Shown here piece after piece: positions 1 to 8,398 of a stretch of 64,000 bases of DNA. The DNA comes from Lacipirellula parvula. Its GTDB lineage: Bacteria > Planctomycetota > Planctomycetia > Pirellulales > Lacipirellulaceae. The notes below the pieces were generated by a model, which made no database searches, was not told the origin of the DNA, and worked only from the letters and a program-made list of their open reading frames with translations. The stretch covers positions 4,012,501 through 4,076,500 of the forward strand of contig NZ_AP021861.1 in NCBI RefSeq assembly GCF_009177095.1, in the 5' to 3' direction. The translations under genes were made by a program, and so were the position numbers. How positions within the stretch are numbered: the stretch's first letter is position 1; each line of letters opens with the position of its first letter.

Positions 1-402
1 CGCGTGCAAGATCGAGTCGGTCGTCACCAGGACCGGCAGATCATTCGAATAAATGGCGAAGTACATCGAGCCAAAGCTGTACCGCTGCCCATGGTCGATC
101 GAGACGAGCCCCGTCTCTCGCAGCCGCGTCGTCTCCGCCGCGGTGAGCTTGAGTCGCTCGACAGTCTCCTCGAAAAACGGCGCCTCGACGGGATCGAACG
201 AGAGCTTCGGTAGATATTCCCGCGCCGGCGCGGCGGCCAGCAGCTCGTCGGCCGTCAGCCCGGCATGCAGCTGCAGCAAATCATCAAACCGCTCATCGCG
301 TCCCGGCGGGGGAGGGGACGAAGCTGCCTCGCTGGCCGGAGATGAACAGCCTGCCGATACTGCTGCTAAGCAAAGCCATCCTGCGGCCAACAGTCGGTAC
401 AT
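1..402 (-). CDS. DUF3160-like lipoprotein, 5' part only (cut by window edge)
   Basis: This is the first 134 codons of a leftward gene; the rest lies outside the window. The start at 402 follows a GGAGG-containing stretch. The product begins with a short hydrophobic signal ending in the lipobox VSAGC, so it should be a lipid-anchored exported protein. Around residues 115-134 it has an aromatic stretch followed by VTTDSILHA, which I recognise from the DUF3160 family, whose function is unknown. A serine/proline-rich spacer follows the lipobox. The family call rests on one motif; lipoprotein status is well supported. Confidence 0.7.
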   Translation of the reverse strand, partial: MYRLLAAGWLCLAAVSAGCSSPASEAASSPPPPGRDERFDDLLQLHAGLTADELLAAAPAREYLPKLSFDPVEAPFFEETVERLKLTAAETTRLRETGLVSIDHGQRYSFGSMYFAIYSNDLPVLVTTDSILHA

Positions 403-594
403 CTCCCGCGCCTCCGTGAAAGCGTCGGCGCGACGCCCCGCGATTGCGAGCCTGCCTCCCGCCAACGTCCTTGGCGATATCTTACTCGATTTAATACGCC
501 GCGATGTAGAGAACACGTCGCATGGGCGAGAAATCGCACACCAAAGAGAGGAGGTGATGCTCAGCACGTGGACCGAGCCCCGCCAGTCCCATTG

Positions 595-671
595 AAGCCA
601 CCGGCTCTGCCGGTGGACGAAGTGCTAACCTGCGTCGCTTTCGCTGCGTCCACCGGCGGAGCCGGTGGCTT
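595..671. repeat. CCACCGGC-type inverted repeat
   Basis: Two 24-base arms (595-618 and 648-671) are inverted copies with one mismatch around a 29-base spacer. The right arm ends directly against the stop codon of the vWA gene at 672, so as RNA it would form a long hairpin right after that gene. A second copy of the family lies at 11116-11192. There is no clear U-run, so it is not a classical intrinsic terminator. Confidence 0.8.
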
Positions 672-1937
672 TTAATCCAGCGAAGGCAGTGCTTCCACCG
701 GCCGCAGCGTCGGCGTGCCGCGATCCGCCTGCATCTTCTGGTGCGCCAGCTCGCGCAACGTCACGAAGCGGTGCTGGCCCCCGGTTCCCTCAGCCAGCTG
801 AATCAGCGAGCAGTTCTCGCGGATCTCGAAGCAGAAATGGACGACGTTGATCTTGATGTTGTTCTTCTTGCAATGCCGCACGATCCGCCGCACGTCGCTC
901 GGCGAAGGATCGTCCTTCGCTTCGCCGTCGGTCATCAGGAAGATCATATCGGGGTTGCACTGCAGCGCGTTTTCGAGCGCGATGTTGTGATTTGTGTTCG
1001 CCTCGGCCTTCATGTTCTCAACGAAGGACTTAGCTTGCTCTTTGTTCTCGTAGGTGGCGGTGTACATCGTCGGGGCGCCGCCGAACATCACCGCGATGTC
1101 GTTGTAGAACACGATCTGAAAGCGGCACCCTTCGTTCAAATCGCCGAGGCTGCGAATCAGTTCGTTCTTGGCGGCCTCAAGCGGCGTCACCGTCAGGCTG
1201 CGGTCGCCGTCGATCTGATAGGTGAAGACCGAGTTCATGCTTTGCGAACGGTCGAAGGCGTAAACGAAGTTCCCCCCTTCGCCCGCGAGGCCGAACATAC
1301 TCGTGTAAGCGTGGCCCGGCCCTTCGCCATCGCCGGTGCCGGTCCCTTTGCCGGCGCCATGCCCGCCGCCGGTGCCGGTGCCTGAACCGCCGTCGCCTGT
1401 GCCGGTCCCTTCAATCGTGCCGCCGCTCGAAGCAAGCAGCGAGCCCGCGTTCGCGGCAAACGATTCGCGAAACTCCGCGTCAGGCGCCGCCATGCCTATC
1501 AGCGACTCCAACTGCGGGTTGGCCATATCAGTGAGGGTCTCGCCCTCGATCGGCACCTCCGCAGCGCCGACGTCGAGGTTATCCATCTCACTATTGAGCA
1601 TCTCGTCGAGCGGCTGGCCCAAGCCGTCGCCGCCGTTGCCGCCGCCGCCCGCGTCGAAGTCGGTCAGCCCCGGATCGCCTGGGTTGATCGTCAGCTCCAC
1701 GCCAACGTCTTTCGGCGCTGCCTGGTAGGCAAGCCCGAGCACAAGAATCATCGCCATGTGACTGATCATCGAGACCAGCCACGGCGGCGCCGCTTCGATG
1801 CTGAACCACGAACCGCGACGCGACGCTTCGTCGTCGTCCCGCTGCCCGCTTTCATCCCGCTGCGCGCCGGCGTCCGCGCGCACCGCCGCCGCAGAAGCGA
1901 GGCGGCTTTCGGCGGAATTCAAGGCTTGAACCGACAT
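672..1937 (-). CDS. membrane-anchored von Willebrand factor A (vWA) domain protein
   Basis: A 421-residue protein: a charged N-terminus, one membrane segment (about 51-71, starting PPWLVS), an acidic and then very glycine-rich linker (about 95-210), and a C-terminal vWA domain. The MIDAS motif DRSQS is at 229-233 and the strand FLMTDGE at 333-339, so metal-dependent ligand binding is likely intact. The start at 1937 lies just past the exbD stop at 1942; longer in-frame starts at 1958 and 1976 would overlap exbD. It is the last gene of an exbB-exbD-vWA unit, which suggests a proton-driven envelope complex with the vWA domain outside. A close paralogue is at 44400-45626. Confidence 0.85.
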   Translation of the reverse strand: MSVQALNSAESRLASAAAVRADAGAQRDESGQRDDDEASRRGSWFSIEAAPPWLVSMISHMAMILVLGLAYQAAPKDVGVELTINPGDPGLTDFDAGGGGNGGDGLGQPLDEMLNSEMDNLDVGAAEVPIEGETLTDMANPQLESLIGMAAPDAEFRESFAANAGSLLASSGGTIEGTGTGDGGSGTGTGGGHGAGKGTGTGDGEGPGHAYTSMFGLAGEGGNFVYAFDRSQSMNSVFTYQIDGDRSLTVTPLEAAKNELIRSLGDLNEGCRFQIVFYNDIAVMFGGAPTMYTATYENKEQAKSFVENMKAEANTNHNIALENALQCNPDMIFLMTDGEAKDDPSPSDVRRIVRHCKKNNIKINVVHFCFEIRENCSLIQLAEGTGGQHRFVTLRELAHQKMQADRGTPTLRPVEALPSLD

Positions 1938-1941
1938 CAAT

Positions 1942-2388
1942 CTACCGACCGCCGACATGTTTCGTGTCGACGGCAATCTTCTGCAAACCGAGCTCGTGCA
2001 ACAAATCCATCACGCGAATCACTTCGCCGTACGCAATATCCCGATCGGCCGCGAGATTCACCCGCTGGTTGTCGCGCGCGAGTCCCATCTCGTCGATCAT
2101 CGTCCGCAGCTTCGCCTCGTCGGTTTGCGTGTCGTTTAGGAACAACGCGACGCCGCCGTCGGCCCCGCGGCTCACCGACACCGTAATCGGCGGCAACTCG
2201 CTCGCCACCTCCACGGAGCCCGACTCCGGCAAGTCGACCTTAATCGGCGCCGAAGCGACGATCGCCGGCACCGTGATCATGAACACGATCAGCAGCACCA
2301 ACACGACGTCGACGAGCGGCGTCACGTTGATGTCGCTCATCACCGAGTCGTCTTCGTCCGAGAAGCCCGAACCGACCGAAGCACCCAT
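1942..2388 (-). CDS. exbD: ExbD/TolR-family proton-channel subunit
   Basis: 148 residues. A single transmembrane helix (about 24-45) carries the family's conserved aspartate at 27 (NVTPLVDVVLVLLIVFM), which takes part in proton flow. The rest is a small periplasmic domain of the ExbD/TolR kind. It lies 63 bases downstream of exbB. The family energises outer-membrane or envelope processes with an ExbB/TolQ partner. No tonB or tolA gene is adjacent; the following vWA protein may be the effector. Confidence 0.93.
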   Translation of the reverse strand: MGASVGSGFSDEDDSVMSDINVTPLVDVVLVLLIVFMITVPAIVASAPIKVDLPESGSVEVASELPPITVSVSRGADGGVALFLNDTQTDEAKLRTMIDEMGLARDNQRVNLAADRDIAYGEVIRVMDLLHELGLQKIAVDTKHVGGR

Positions 2389-2451
2389 GGTCTCTAGACC
2401 TCAGTATGATTGAACAGAGTAGAACATGCACGCCAACGGGCCGCCGGGGCC

Positions 2452-3144
2452 CTATATTCTACCGGTCGGCGTCGGCGGAGCAGCTGGAATTTCCGAGCCT
2501 GGGCCTTTCTTGGCGCCCTCGACCCGCACATTGGCCAGCACCATGTGAGCCAGCGAATCGACGTTCGCCATCGTATTCCGGACGCGGCGTTGCAGCAGAT
2601 TGAACCCAACGACCGCCGGAATGGCGACGAACAGACCGACAGCGGTCGCCACGAGGGCCTCGAACACGCCCGCCATCACGGCGTTCGGATCGCCAGCTCC
2701 CCCGTCCGAGGCGCCCGAAAGGTCGTGGGCCGCCTTGACGATGCCGAGCACCGTACCGAGCAGCCCGACGAACGGAGCGTTACTGCCAATGGTCGCCAAG
2801 ATGGACAGTCGGGCGTCGACCACCGGCCGCAACCGCGACTTCGCCGCGAGCATCGCCTCGCCGCACGCCGTCGCCCCGCGCCGCAGCGCCGGCAACCCTG
2901 CCGCAACGACCTGGCACTCGATCGCCTCGTTATCCTTCACCAGGTCCCACGCCCCGCGCACGTCGCCCTGTTGCAAACGTTGTTCAAGCTGCTCAGCCAA
3001 CTCGTCGGAGTTAATCTTCCGCATATAAAAGTAGATGCAGCGATCAACGATCAGCGCGATGCTGATGAAGCTCAAGATCACCAACACCCACAGCACCCAT
3101 TCGGCGCCGACAAGGGTCAACCGCAGTAGAAGATGAGTCAGCAT
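2452..3144 (-). CDS. exbB: ExbB/TolQ/MotA-family proton-channel protein
   Basis: 230 residues with three hydrophobic segments: about 13-35, and two near 125-145 and 160-190. The intervening cytoplasmic region is charged. The stretch ATIGSNAPFVGLLGTVLGIV is the family's signature (MotA/TolQ/ExbB proton channel). It is the first gene of the leftward exbB-exbD-vWA unit. MotA is excluded because the next gene is ExbD-like, not MotB-like. The start at 3144 is preceded by a GGAG about 15 bases upstream. Confidence 0.93.
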   Translation of the reverse strand: MLTHLLLRLTLVGAEWVLWVLVILSFISIALIVDRCIYFYMRKINSDELAEQLEQRLQQGDVRGAWDLVKDNEAIECQVVAAGLPALRRGATACGEAMLAAKSRLRPVVDARLSILATIGSNAPFVGLLGTVLGIVKAAHDLSGASDGGAGDPNAVMAGVFEALVATAVGLFVAIPAVVGFNLLQRRVRNTMANVDSLAHMVLANVRVEGAKKGPGSEIPAAPPTPTGRI

Positions 3145-3679
3145 GACGAACGATCACTCCGCATAGAAAACCGCGACAGGTTGCGCGACCAACGCTCGAA
3201 CGAGCTCTCGGCCCCCCGGCCGAACGGTTTGCACCACCGAGTCGCTCAGCGAGTCGCCTCCGCGCACAAACCATGCTGGCATCATAGTCGCCCTATTTTC
3301 CAGCGGCAAACTGATTCGCTAGGCGGGGCGGAGGAGGGCGGCGCGAACCTCACAACCAGCACAGCTGGACCGGTTGCGGCGCTGGACAAACAGGCGCGCG
3401 ACGGGAATTCGCCGGCCGAAATCGGATGGAGCCGCTTAGAGCGATCGCAACGATTGCCGTCCAAGCACGCAACGCCGGCGCCCCGATTAACGACACCTAC
3501 ATACACAACAGCTCACTAGGTAACCCGGGTATCGGGTAGCCCGGGTTGGCGTCCAGCCTACCCGGGCGGCGCAGCCGCAAGGCGCATTTGCTATGCTGAT
3601 CGCCTCGTACCGTCAGGCGCCTCCCGCCGGGGAGCGCGCACACCACCCCTCGCCGAGTCTGAGCCTGTGAGCAAGCAAC
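3145..3679. other. intergenic region with a GC-rich hairpin
   Basis: This divergent spacer separates exbB (leftward) and the LRR gene (rightward). No reading frame in it looks coding. Its one visible structure is an imperfect inverted repeat at about 3534-3570 built on TACCCGGG and its complement. Promoters for both flanking units should lie here, but no convincing -35/-10 pair could be chosen. Confidence 0.5.
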
Positions 3680-4498
3680 ATGACGCGCCCGCCAAAACGC
3701 TGGCTCAAAGTTTCCCTGCGGTCGCTCTTGCTCGCGATCACAGCCGTCAGCGTCGCCCTCGCGTGGTATTCACATGGCGCGCGCCAGCGACGGGCCGCAG
3801 TCGCGGCCATCGAAGCAGCGGGCGGTAAGGTGCGAATGGCGCCCGGTTCGTCTTCCTGGGTGGATGACTGGTTTGCCTCAGACCTTCGCGGGTCGGTGGT
3901 TAGCGTCGACTTGAGAAACGCCAGCGCCGCCGATGAACTCATCGCGCACATCGCAGTTTTATCGGAGTTACACGAACTCGATCTGAGCAGCGCCGCAATT
4001 GATGACGACGACCTAAAAAAGATCGCTCATCTGCCGCTCGGCAGGCTATGGCTCCAGTCCACGCGAATCACCGACGCATCGGCGCCGACGCTCTCTCAGA
4101 TGAAAAACTTGGATTTCCTGCAACTAAATGCCACTGGCCTCACCGATGCGTTTCTGCACGACCTCGCCGCGCTGCCGCATTTGCAAAAGCTAGGATTGCG
4201 AGGCGCCAAAGTCACCGATCAGGGGCTGGAGTTTCTCTCACGCCACCCGCATCTGGAAGAACTTGATCTCTACGATACCGCTGTGACCGACGCCGGCGTC
4301 GAGACGCTGATCAACTGCCAGCAGCTGAAAGACCTCGGCATCTCGATGACGAAAGTGACGAGCGACGTTTTTCAATACCTGGCGCAAATGCCCCACTTAA
4401 CCGACGTCGATCTGTCAGCGAATGACGTTACCACCGAGGAGGTGCTCAACTTCGAGCGAGCGAACCCCAAATGCGACGTCGAGTGGTACGGCCCCTAA
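3680..4498 (+). CDS. membrane-anchored leucine-rich-repeat protein
   Basis: 272 residues. A short basic N-terminus is followed by one hydrophobic helix (about 11-27, SLRSLLLAITAVSVALAW), then leucine-rich repeats from about 90 to 255 with units such as LHELDLSSA, LEELDLYDT and LTDVDLSAN. The repeats resemble the ribonuclease-inhibitor type rather than a catalytic domain, so protein binding is the likely role. Such N-terminally anchored LRR proteins are common in planctomycetes and have no assigned function. It stands alone between two intergenic regions. Confidence 0.85.
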   Translation: MTRPPKRWLKVSLRSLLLAITAVSVALAWYSHGARQRRAAVAAIEAAGGKVRMAPGSSSWVDDWFASDLRGSVVSVDLRNASAADELIAHIAVLSELHELDLSSAAIDDDDLKKIAHLPLGRLWLQSTRITDASAPTLSQMKNLDFLQLNATGLTDAFLHDLAALPHLQKLGLRGAKVTDQGLEFLSRHPHLEELDLYDTAVTDAGVETLINCQQLKDLGISMTKVTSDVFQYLAQMPHLTDVDLSANDVTTEEVLNFERANPKCDVEWYGP

Positions 4499-4796
4499 CC
4501 GTACCGCACGACGCCATGATCCTATCGCTAGGGGAGCCATACGAATGAAGCTAGGCGCGAACCGCTGCACCGCATGCCGACGCTCCGCGACGATGCGCTG
4601 TCCTTGTTTAAGCTCACCCCTCCGCCGGGGGTGGCAGAAACTGACGGCTGGGAAACGGCCGCTCCATCCGCTAGGGTGGACTACATGGCTGCCAACTGCG
4701 CGATCGCCGTGCAATTGAACGCCATGCTCTCGCCTCGCAGGCGCGAGCGTGCGGAAGCTGAGGGTCCACTTTCGCTCGACCCAACGCGTCCTAATC

Positions 4797-4884
4797 CTAG
4801 CCCCGGGCTCCGCCCGGGGGTCGCGCGACTCACAGCAACGCTCACCGGCCCGCGGACTCACCCCCGGGCGGAGCCCGGGGCTAG
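4797..4884. repeat. CCCCGGGC-type inverted repeat, perfect 24-base arms
   Basis: Arms 4797-4820 and 4861-4884 are exact reverse complements around a 40-base spacer. Each arm also contains the internal near-palindrome CCCCGGGC...GCCCGGGG. The same unit recurs at 10464-10550, 47041-47127 and 56398-56482, always between or at the ends of genes. Confidence 0.9.
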
Positions 4885-4979
4885 AAGACGGCAAGCAGCG
4901 CTATCGTGTCGCCTGTCGCCTACGCCCGACACATATGAAGTTGCTCACAACACCTGCAGTGACAATAACTTCCGCCTCA

Positions 4980-4995
4980 TGTCGCCAAAAACGCG
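4980..4995 (+). repeat. TGTCGCCAAAAACGCG dispersed repeat, copy 1
   Basis: First of four copies of this 16-mer in the window. It is preceded by an ACTTCCG-like stretch and followed by AAATGCGACA, which could pair with the TGTCGC at its start to make a small hairpin. Confidence 0.75.
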
Positions 4996-5166
4996 AAATG
5001 CGACATCAACGCGACATGACGATCAAATCGACGTGCTCACGCCCGAGGGGGTCGGCAACGTCGCTGGCCGACTTAGCCGCCGCGATCATCTCGGCCAACA
5101 CAACGCACGCAAACTGTCGTCAGCAGCGACAACCAAACTCTACGGCGTAGAACGACTTAGGATTTA

Positions 5167-5182
5167 TGTCGCCAAAAACGCG
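5167..5182 (+). repeat. TGTCGCCAAAAACGCG dispersed repeat, copy 2
   Basis: Same 16-mer as at 4980, in the same orientation, preceded by TTAGGATTTA. It is followed by CTAGGCGACA, again able to fold back on TGTCGCC. It lies 37 bases downstream of the stop codon side of the PEP-CTERM gene. Confidence 0.75.
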
Positions 5183-5218
5183 CTAGGCGACAAAATGCGA
5201 CAGAAAGCCGTTCGCTGC

Positions 5219-7828
5219 TTACCGCCGCCGCATTGCCACGCCGCCCAGCATCGCGAGCAAGGCCAGCGTCAAACCGCTCGCCTCCGGCACGGCCGCCGCC
5301 ACAGGGGTCGACACGGTTTGGCCGAACGTCTGCTGCCAAGCCATGAAGTCGGCGCCGTCGACGTCGCCGTCGCCGTCCGCGTCGCCTTGGGCCCGCGTGG
5401 CGCCGCTCGTGATGCCGAAGTTCGACTTCCAGCCGACCAGGTCGCCCGAATCAACGAATCCGTTGCCGTCGAAATCGCCGCTCACCGTTGGCGCGACGAC
5501 GCGGAGCGTGCCGCTTTGGTAAAGCTGCGACGTATCCCACGCCCGCCCCGGCAGCGACGGCAGGGTGATGCTCGAGAAGCCGCCGGTCAGCGATCCCCAG
5601 TTCAGAATGTCGAACGTCTGTCCGATCGACGGCACGAAGCCGTTGATCAACGAAACTGCGAGCGCTCCGTCCGCGGCGAGGTTGCCGGCAATGTTCAGCG
5701 CATCGTACTTGCTGCCCCGCGTTGTGCCGCCGAGTTCAATCTTCAGCGTCGCCGCCGGACCGAAGACGACGTTGCCGCCGTAGGAAATCATCGCCGGGCT
5801 GTTGCCCGGCACGATGGGACCGAAGTACTCGACAGTGCCGCCGCCGGTAAACGAGCCGCCGCCCGTTTGCGTGGCGAGGAAGACCGTGGTGGCGCCGGTC
5901 GCCGTGAGCACAGTGCCTTGATTGACGAAGTCGCCGTAGAAGCTGCTAACCGATCGGCCGACGGTCGACACCGCGCCGCCTGCGTTGTTGGTGACGTCGC
6001 CGAGGATATCGGAGTTGCCGCCGCTGAACGCCAGGAAGCCGTCGTTCGTCAGCCCCGTGCCGCCGAAGATCATCGTGCCGCGCCCCGACATGCCGCCGGT
6101 GACGGCGGAGTTCGTGACAGGATTGGTGAACTGAATCACGCCGCCCAGCAAGCTAATGTTGCCCGAGTTGGTGTTCACAGCGCCCGTGTAAAGCTGCGAG
6201 TCCGACTCCAGCAGGCGGATCGTGCCGGTCGGCTGATTGGTCAAATCAGCTGCGACAGAACCGGAGCCGACGATCTGCCCCGCGTTCGTCAGCGTCGGCG
6301 ACACAATCGAGCTCCCCAGCCCGTCGAACTTCAAAGTAGCGCCGACGGCATTGGTGAACGCCGTGTCCGCTTTCACCGTGGCGCCTTCGATCGCGAGGGT
6401 GCCGGCGGCGTTGTTCACCGTGCCGGGGACGAGCAGGTTCGTCCGGCGAATGAGCGTGCCGCTGCCCGCCTTCTCCAGCGTCCCCGTGCCTTCAATCGAG
6501 CCAGTAAAATCGAAGTCGATGGTCGAGCTGTTGCTGATCGACACCGTGCCGCCGGCGTCGAGTTGCAGCTTGCCGTTGCCGGTCAGCTTCGCGACGGTTT
6601 GCTTGAAGGCGTTCGTCTTGAACACGCCCGACGCCATGATCGACAGCTTCGCGTCCGCCGCCAATGGTTCGTTGACGGCCAGCTGCGCCTGACCAGGTTG
6701 AACGCCATTTTGGTTCGTGCCGACCTGCAGGTCGCGCTGAATGATGTAGGTCACGCGGGCGCCCGAGTTGACTTCGGTCCCGTTGAGCGTGATGGGCTGG
6801 CCGTCGAGCGTGATGTTCAGATTGGTGACGATCGGCAGCGAAGGATTCAGCACAATGCTGCCCGCTCCGCCGACGCCGCCGGTTCCCGACGCACCGCCTT
6901 TGGCTTGCATCACGGTGCCCGTAAACGTCGTTTCGATCGGGACGCCGCGCGAGTTGGGGTCAGCGTTTTGGAGACCGTCGATGATGATCTTCCCGCCGCC
7001 GCCGCCGCCGCCCTGGTTGGTCGCCGTGCCGCCGTTGGCGGAAATGGTTTGCGACGCGAGCGGAATGACTTGCTTGCCGTGAATATAGATGAGGCCGCCG
7101 CTGCCGCCGCCGCCGTTGCCCGCGCCGCCGGCCGAGCCGTTGCCGCCGTTCGCAGTGATGGCGACCGTGCCGCCAAGCGAGATCGAATTGACGGCTCCAA
7201 TTTCCAAACCGCCGCCGCCGCCGCCGCCCGAGCTAAACCCGCCGCCGCCGCCGCCGCTGCCGCCGATGACCAAGCTGCCGACGTTCGCCGCACCGCCGAC
7301 GCCGCCGCCCGTGCCGGCGCCCGTGCCGCCGGCCCCGCCAAAGCCGCCGCCGCCGCCGCCGCCCGAAACGCCCGCGCCGCCCGCCGTCGTGCCAACGCCG
7401 ACATGGCCCGTCGTCCCGCCGGCGCCGCCGCCGACGCCTGCCGTGCCGGCGACGCCCGCGTTCGCGTTGCCGCCGTTAATCGCGATCGGAATCGTCACAA
7501 TGTTCTGCTGCGAGAGCAGTGCGACTGGATTCGTGCCGGTGATTGTCAGCGCCGTGGCAAGGCCGCCGAGATTGATGTTCGAAAACGTAAAGACGGCGAT
7601 ATCGGGGCCGCTGACCTGCGGCGTCATCACGGCGTTGTACACCGTCGTGCCGTAAGTGAACGTCGCCGAGGTCGACGTGGTGACGATCGACGCCGTGGCC
7701 GTGCCGCTGAGAATCGGGTTGAGACCCAATCCGTTGTCGAGCACCGAGTAGTTCAGCGGATTGAGCTGAGCCAGCGCCAGGGCAGGGAACGACAGTAAAA
7801 CGACGAGTGAAGCGACGATCCTTCGCAT
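5219..7828 (-). CDS. large glycine-rich exported protein with dockerin-like module and PEP-CTERM-type tail
   Basis: 869 residues from the ATG at 7828, which follows a good CGGAGAG ribosome site; a longer frame to 7942 has no such support. A signal peptide (MRRIVASLVVLLSFPALALA) is followed by beta-rich sequence and a region of poly-glycine tracts (about 165-300), then repeated N-G-T-rich strands as in autotransporter-like passenger domains. Near the C-terminus, DFDGNGFVDSGD and DADGDGDVDGAD are two EF-hand-like calcium loops of the dockerin type. The end, PEASGLTLALLAMLGG and then MRRR, is a PEP-CTERM-type sorting signal: motif, membrane helix, arginines. It is probably a cell-surface or matrix protein; ligand unknown. 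Confidence 0.85.
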   Translation of the reverse strand: MRRIVASLVVLLSFPALALAQLNPLNYSVLDNGLGLNPILSGTATASIVTTSTSATFTYGTTVYNAVMTPQVSGPDIAVFTFSNINLGGLATALTITGTNPVALLSQQNIVTIPIAINGGNANAGVAGTAGVGGGAGGTTGHVGVGTTAGGAGVSGGGGGGGFGGAGGTGAGTGGGVGGAANVGSLVIGGSGGGGGGFSSGGGGGGGLEIGAVNSISLGGTVAITANGGNGSAGGAGNGGGGSGGLIYIHGKQVIPLASQTISANGGTATNQGGGGGGGKIIIDGLQNADPNSRGVPIETTFTGTVMQAKGGASGTGGVGGAGSIVLNPSLPIVTNLNITLDGQPITLNGTEVNSGARVTYIIQRDLQVGTNQNGVQPGQAQLAVNEPLAADAKLSIMASGVFKTNAFKQTVAKLTGNGKLQLDAGGTVSISNSSTIDFDFTGSIEGTGTLEKAGSGTLIRRTNLLVPGTVNNAAGTLAIEGATVKADTAFTNAVGATLKFDGLGSSIVSPTLTNAGQIVGSGSVAADLTNQPTGTIRLLESDSQLYTGAVNTNSGNISLLGGVIQFTNPVTNSAVTGGMSGRGTMIFGGTGLTNDGFLAFSGGNSDILGDVTNNAGGAVSTVGRSVSSFYGDFVNQGTVLTATGATTVFLATQTGGGSFTGGGTVEYFGPIVPGNSPAMISYGGNVVFGPAATLKIELGGTTRGSKYDALNIAGNLAADGALAVSLINGFVPSIGQTFDILNWGSLTGGFSSITLPSLPGRAWDTSQLYQSGTLRVVAPTVSGDFDGNGFVDSGDLVGWKSNFGITSGATRAQGDADGDGDVDGADFMAWQQTFGQTVSTPVAAAVPEASGLTLALLAMLGGVAMRRR

Positions 7829-7957
7829 GATCTCTCCGAGATAGCTCGCATTGCGCGCACGGTCTTCCAATGACCGAGCGGTTTCATACCAAGCGACCAA
7901 GAATCGGCCTAGACTGATTCGCAGCGAGAGGAGCGGCGACAAATGACGCTAGCACGA

Positions 7958-8389
7958 CTATTCCGCGGAGAATCCGCCGCGGCGCTGCTGCTTCTTTTCA
8001 GAATTCCGCTGCTTCGACTCAATGCGGCGTTCCACCGAGCCGCGCGAAGGCCGCGTCTTGATCCGCCGCCGCGGCGGCTGGACGACCGACAGCAGCATCG
8101 CCCGCAGGCGATCGTAGCAGGCCGTCAGATTCCGCGGTTGCTCGCGGTGCTCGTCGCTGGCGATGACGATCTCGCCGTCGTTCGTCAGGCGACTGCCGAA
8201 ATGCTGCAAGAACCGCTGCCGCACGGCCGCCGGCAGACTCGGCGAGTCGACGACCCGCCACCGCAGCACCGCTTTCGAGTTCACCTTATTGACGTTCTGG
8301 CCGCCCGGCCCGGCGCTGCGTGCATAGGAGATGCCGAATTCAGCGGCCGGAATTTCGATCGCGGCGTTCACAACGAGGGGGCGGGCCAT
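7958..8389 (-). CDS. arfB: ArfB/YaeJ-type peptidyl-tRNA hydrolase (ribosome rescue)
   Basis: 143 residues, the usual length for ArfB. The release-factor-like catalytic loop GPGGQNVNK has its GGQ at 29-31. The C-terminus is a basic tail (about 105-140, rich in Arg and Lys) of the kind that enters the empty mRNA channel of stalled ribosomes. It lacks the codon-recognition domain of full release factors, so it is not prfA or prfB. It releases nascent chains from non-stop ribosomes. It ends 9 bases before the next leftward gene begins and may be co-transcribed with it. Confidence 0.92.
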   Translation of the reverse strand: MARPLVVNAAIEIPAAEFGISYARSAGPGGQNVNKVNSKAVLRWRVVDSPSLPAAVRQRFLQHFGSRLTNDGEIVIASDEHREQPRNLTACYDRLRAMLLSVVQPPRRRIKTRPSRGSVERRIESKQRNSEKKQQRRGGFSAE

Positions 8390-8398
8390 CAGCGACTT

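Larger units (their letters stand above)
4499..5218. other. repeat-bearing intergenic region, no gene seen
   Basis: The spacer lies between the LRR gene and the 3' end of the PEP-CTERM protein gene. It carries the inverted repeat at 4797-4884 and two copies of the TGTCGCCAAAAACGCG repeat. Open frames here look like by-products of high GC: their composition is unstructured and they cross the repeats. Confidence 0.6.

Noticed and set aside
1942-3144. MotA/MotB flagellar stator genes
   Set aside because: The first protein could be MotA-like, but the second has the short ExbD layout and no peptidoglycan-binding OmpA domain.
7000-7400. CRISPR-like short repeats (GCCGCCGCC)
   Set aside because: These are glycine codons in the PEP-CTERM gene, without constant spacers.
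4574-7798. A very long rightward open frame opposite the PEP-CTERM protein gene
   Set aside because: It mirrors the codon pattern of the leftward gene, has an Arg/Ala/Asp-rich composition without domain features, and runs through the inverted and dispersed repeats at its start.
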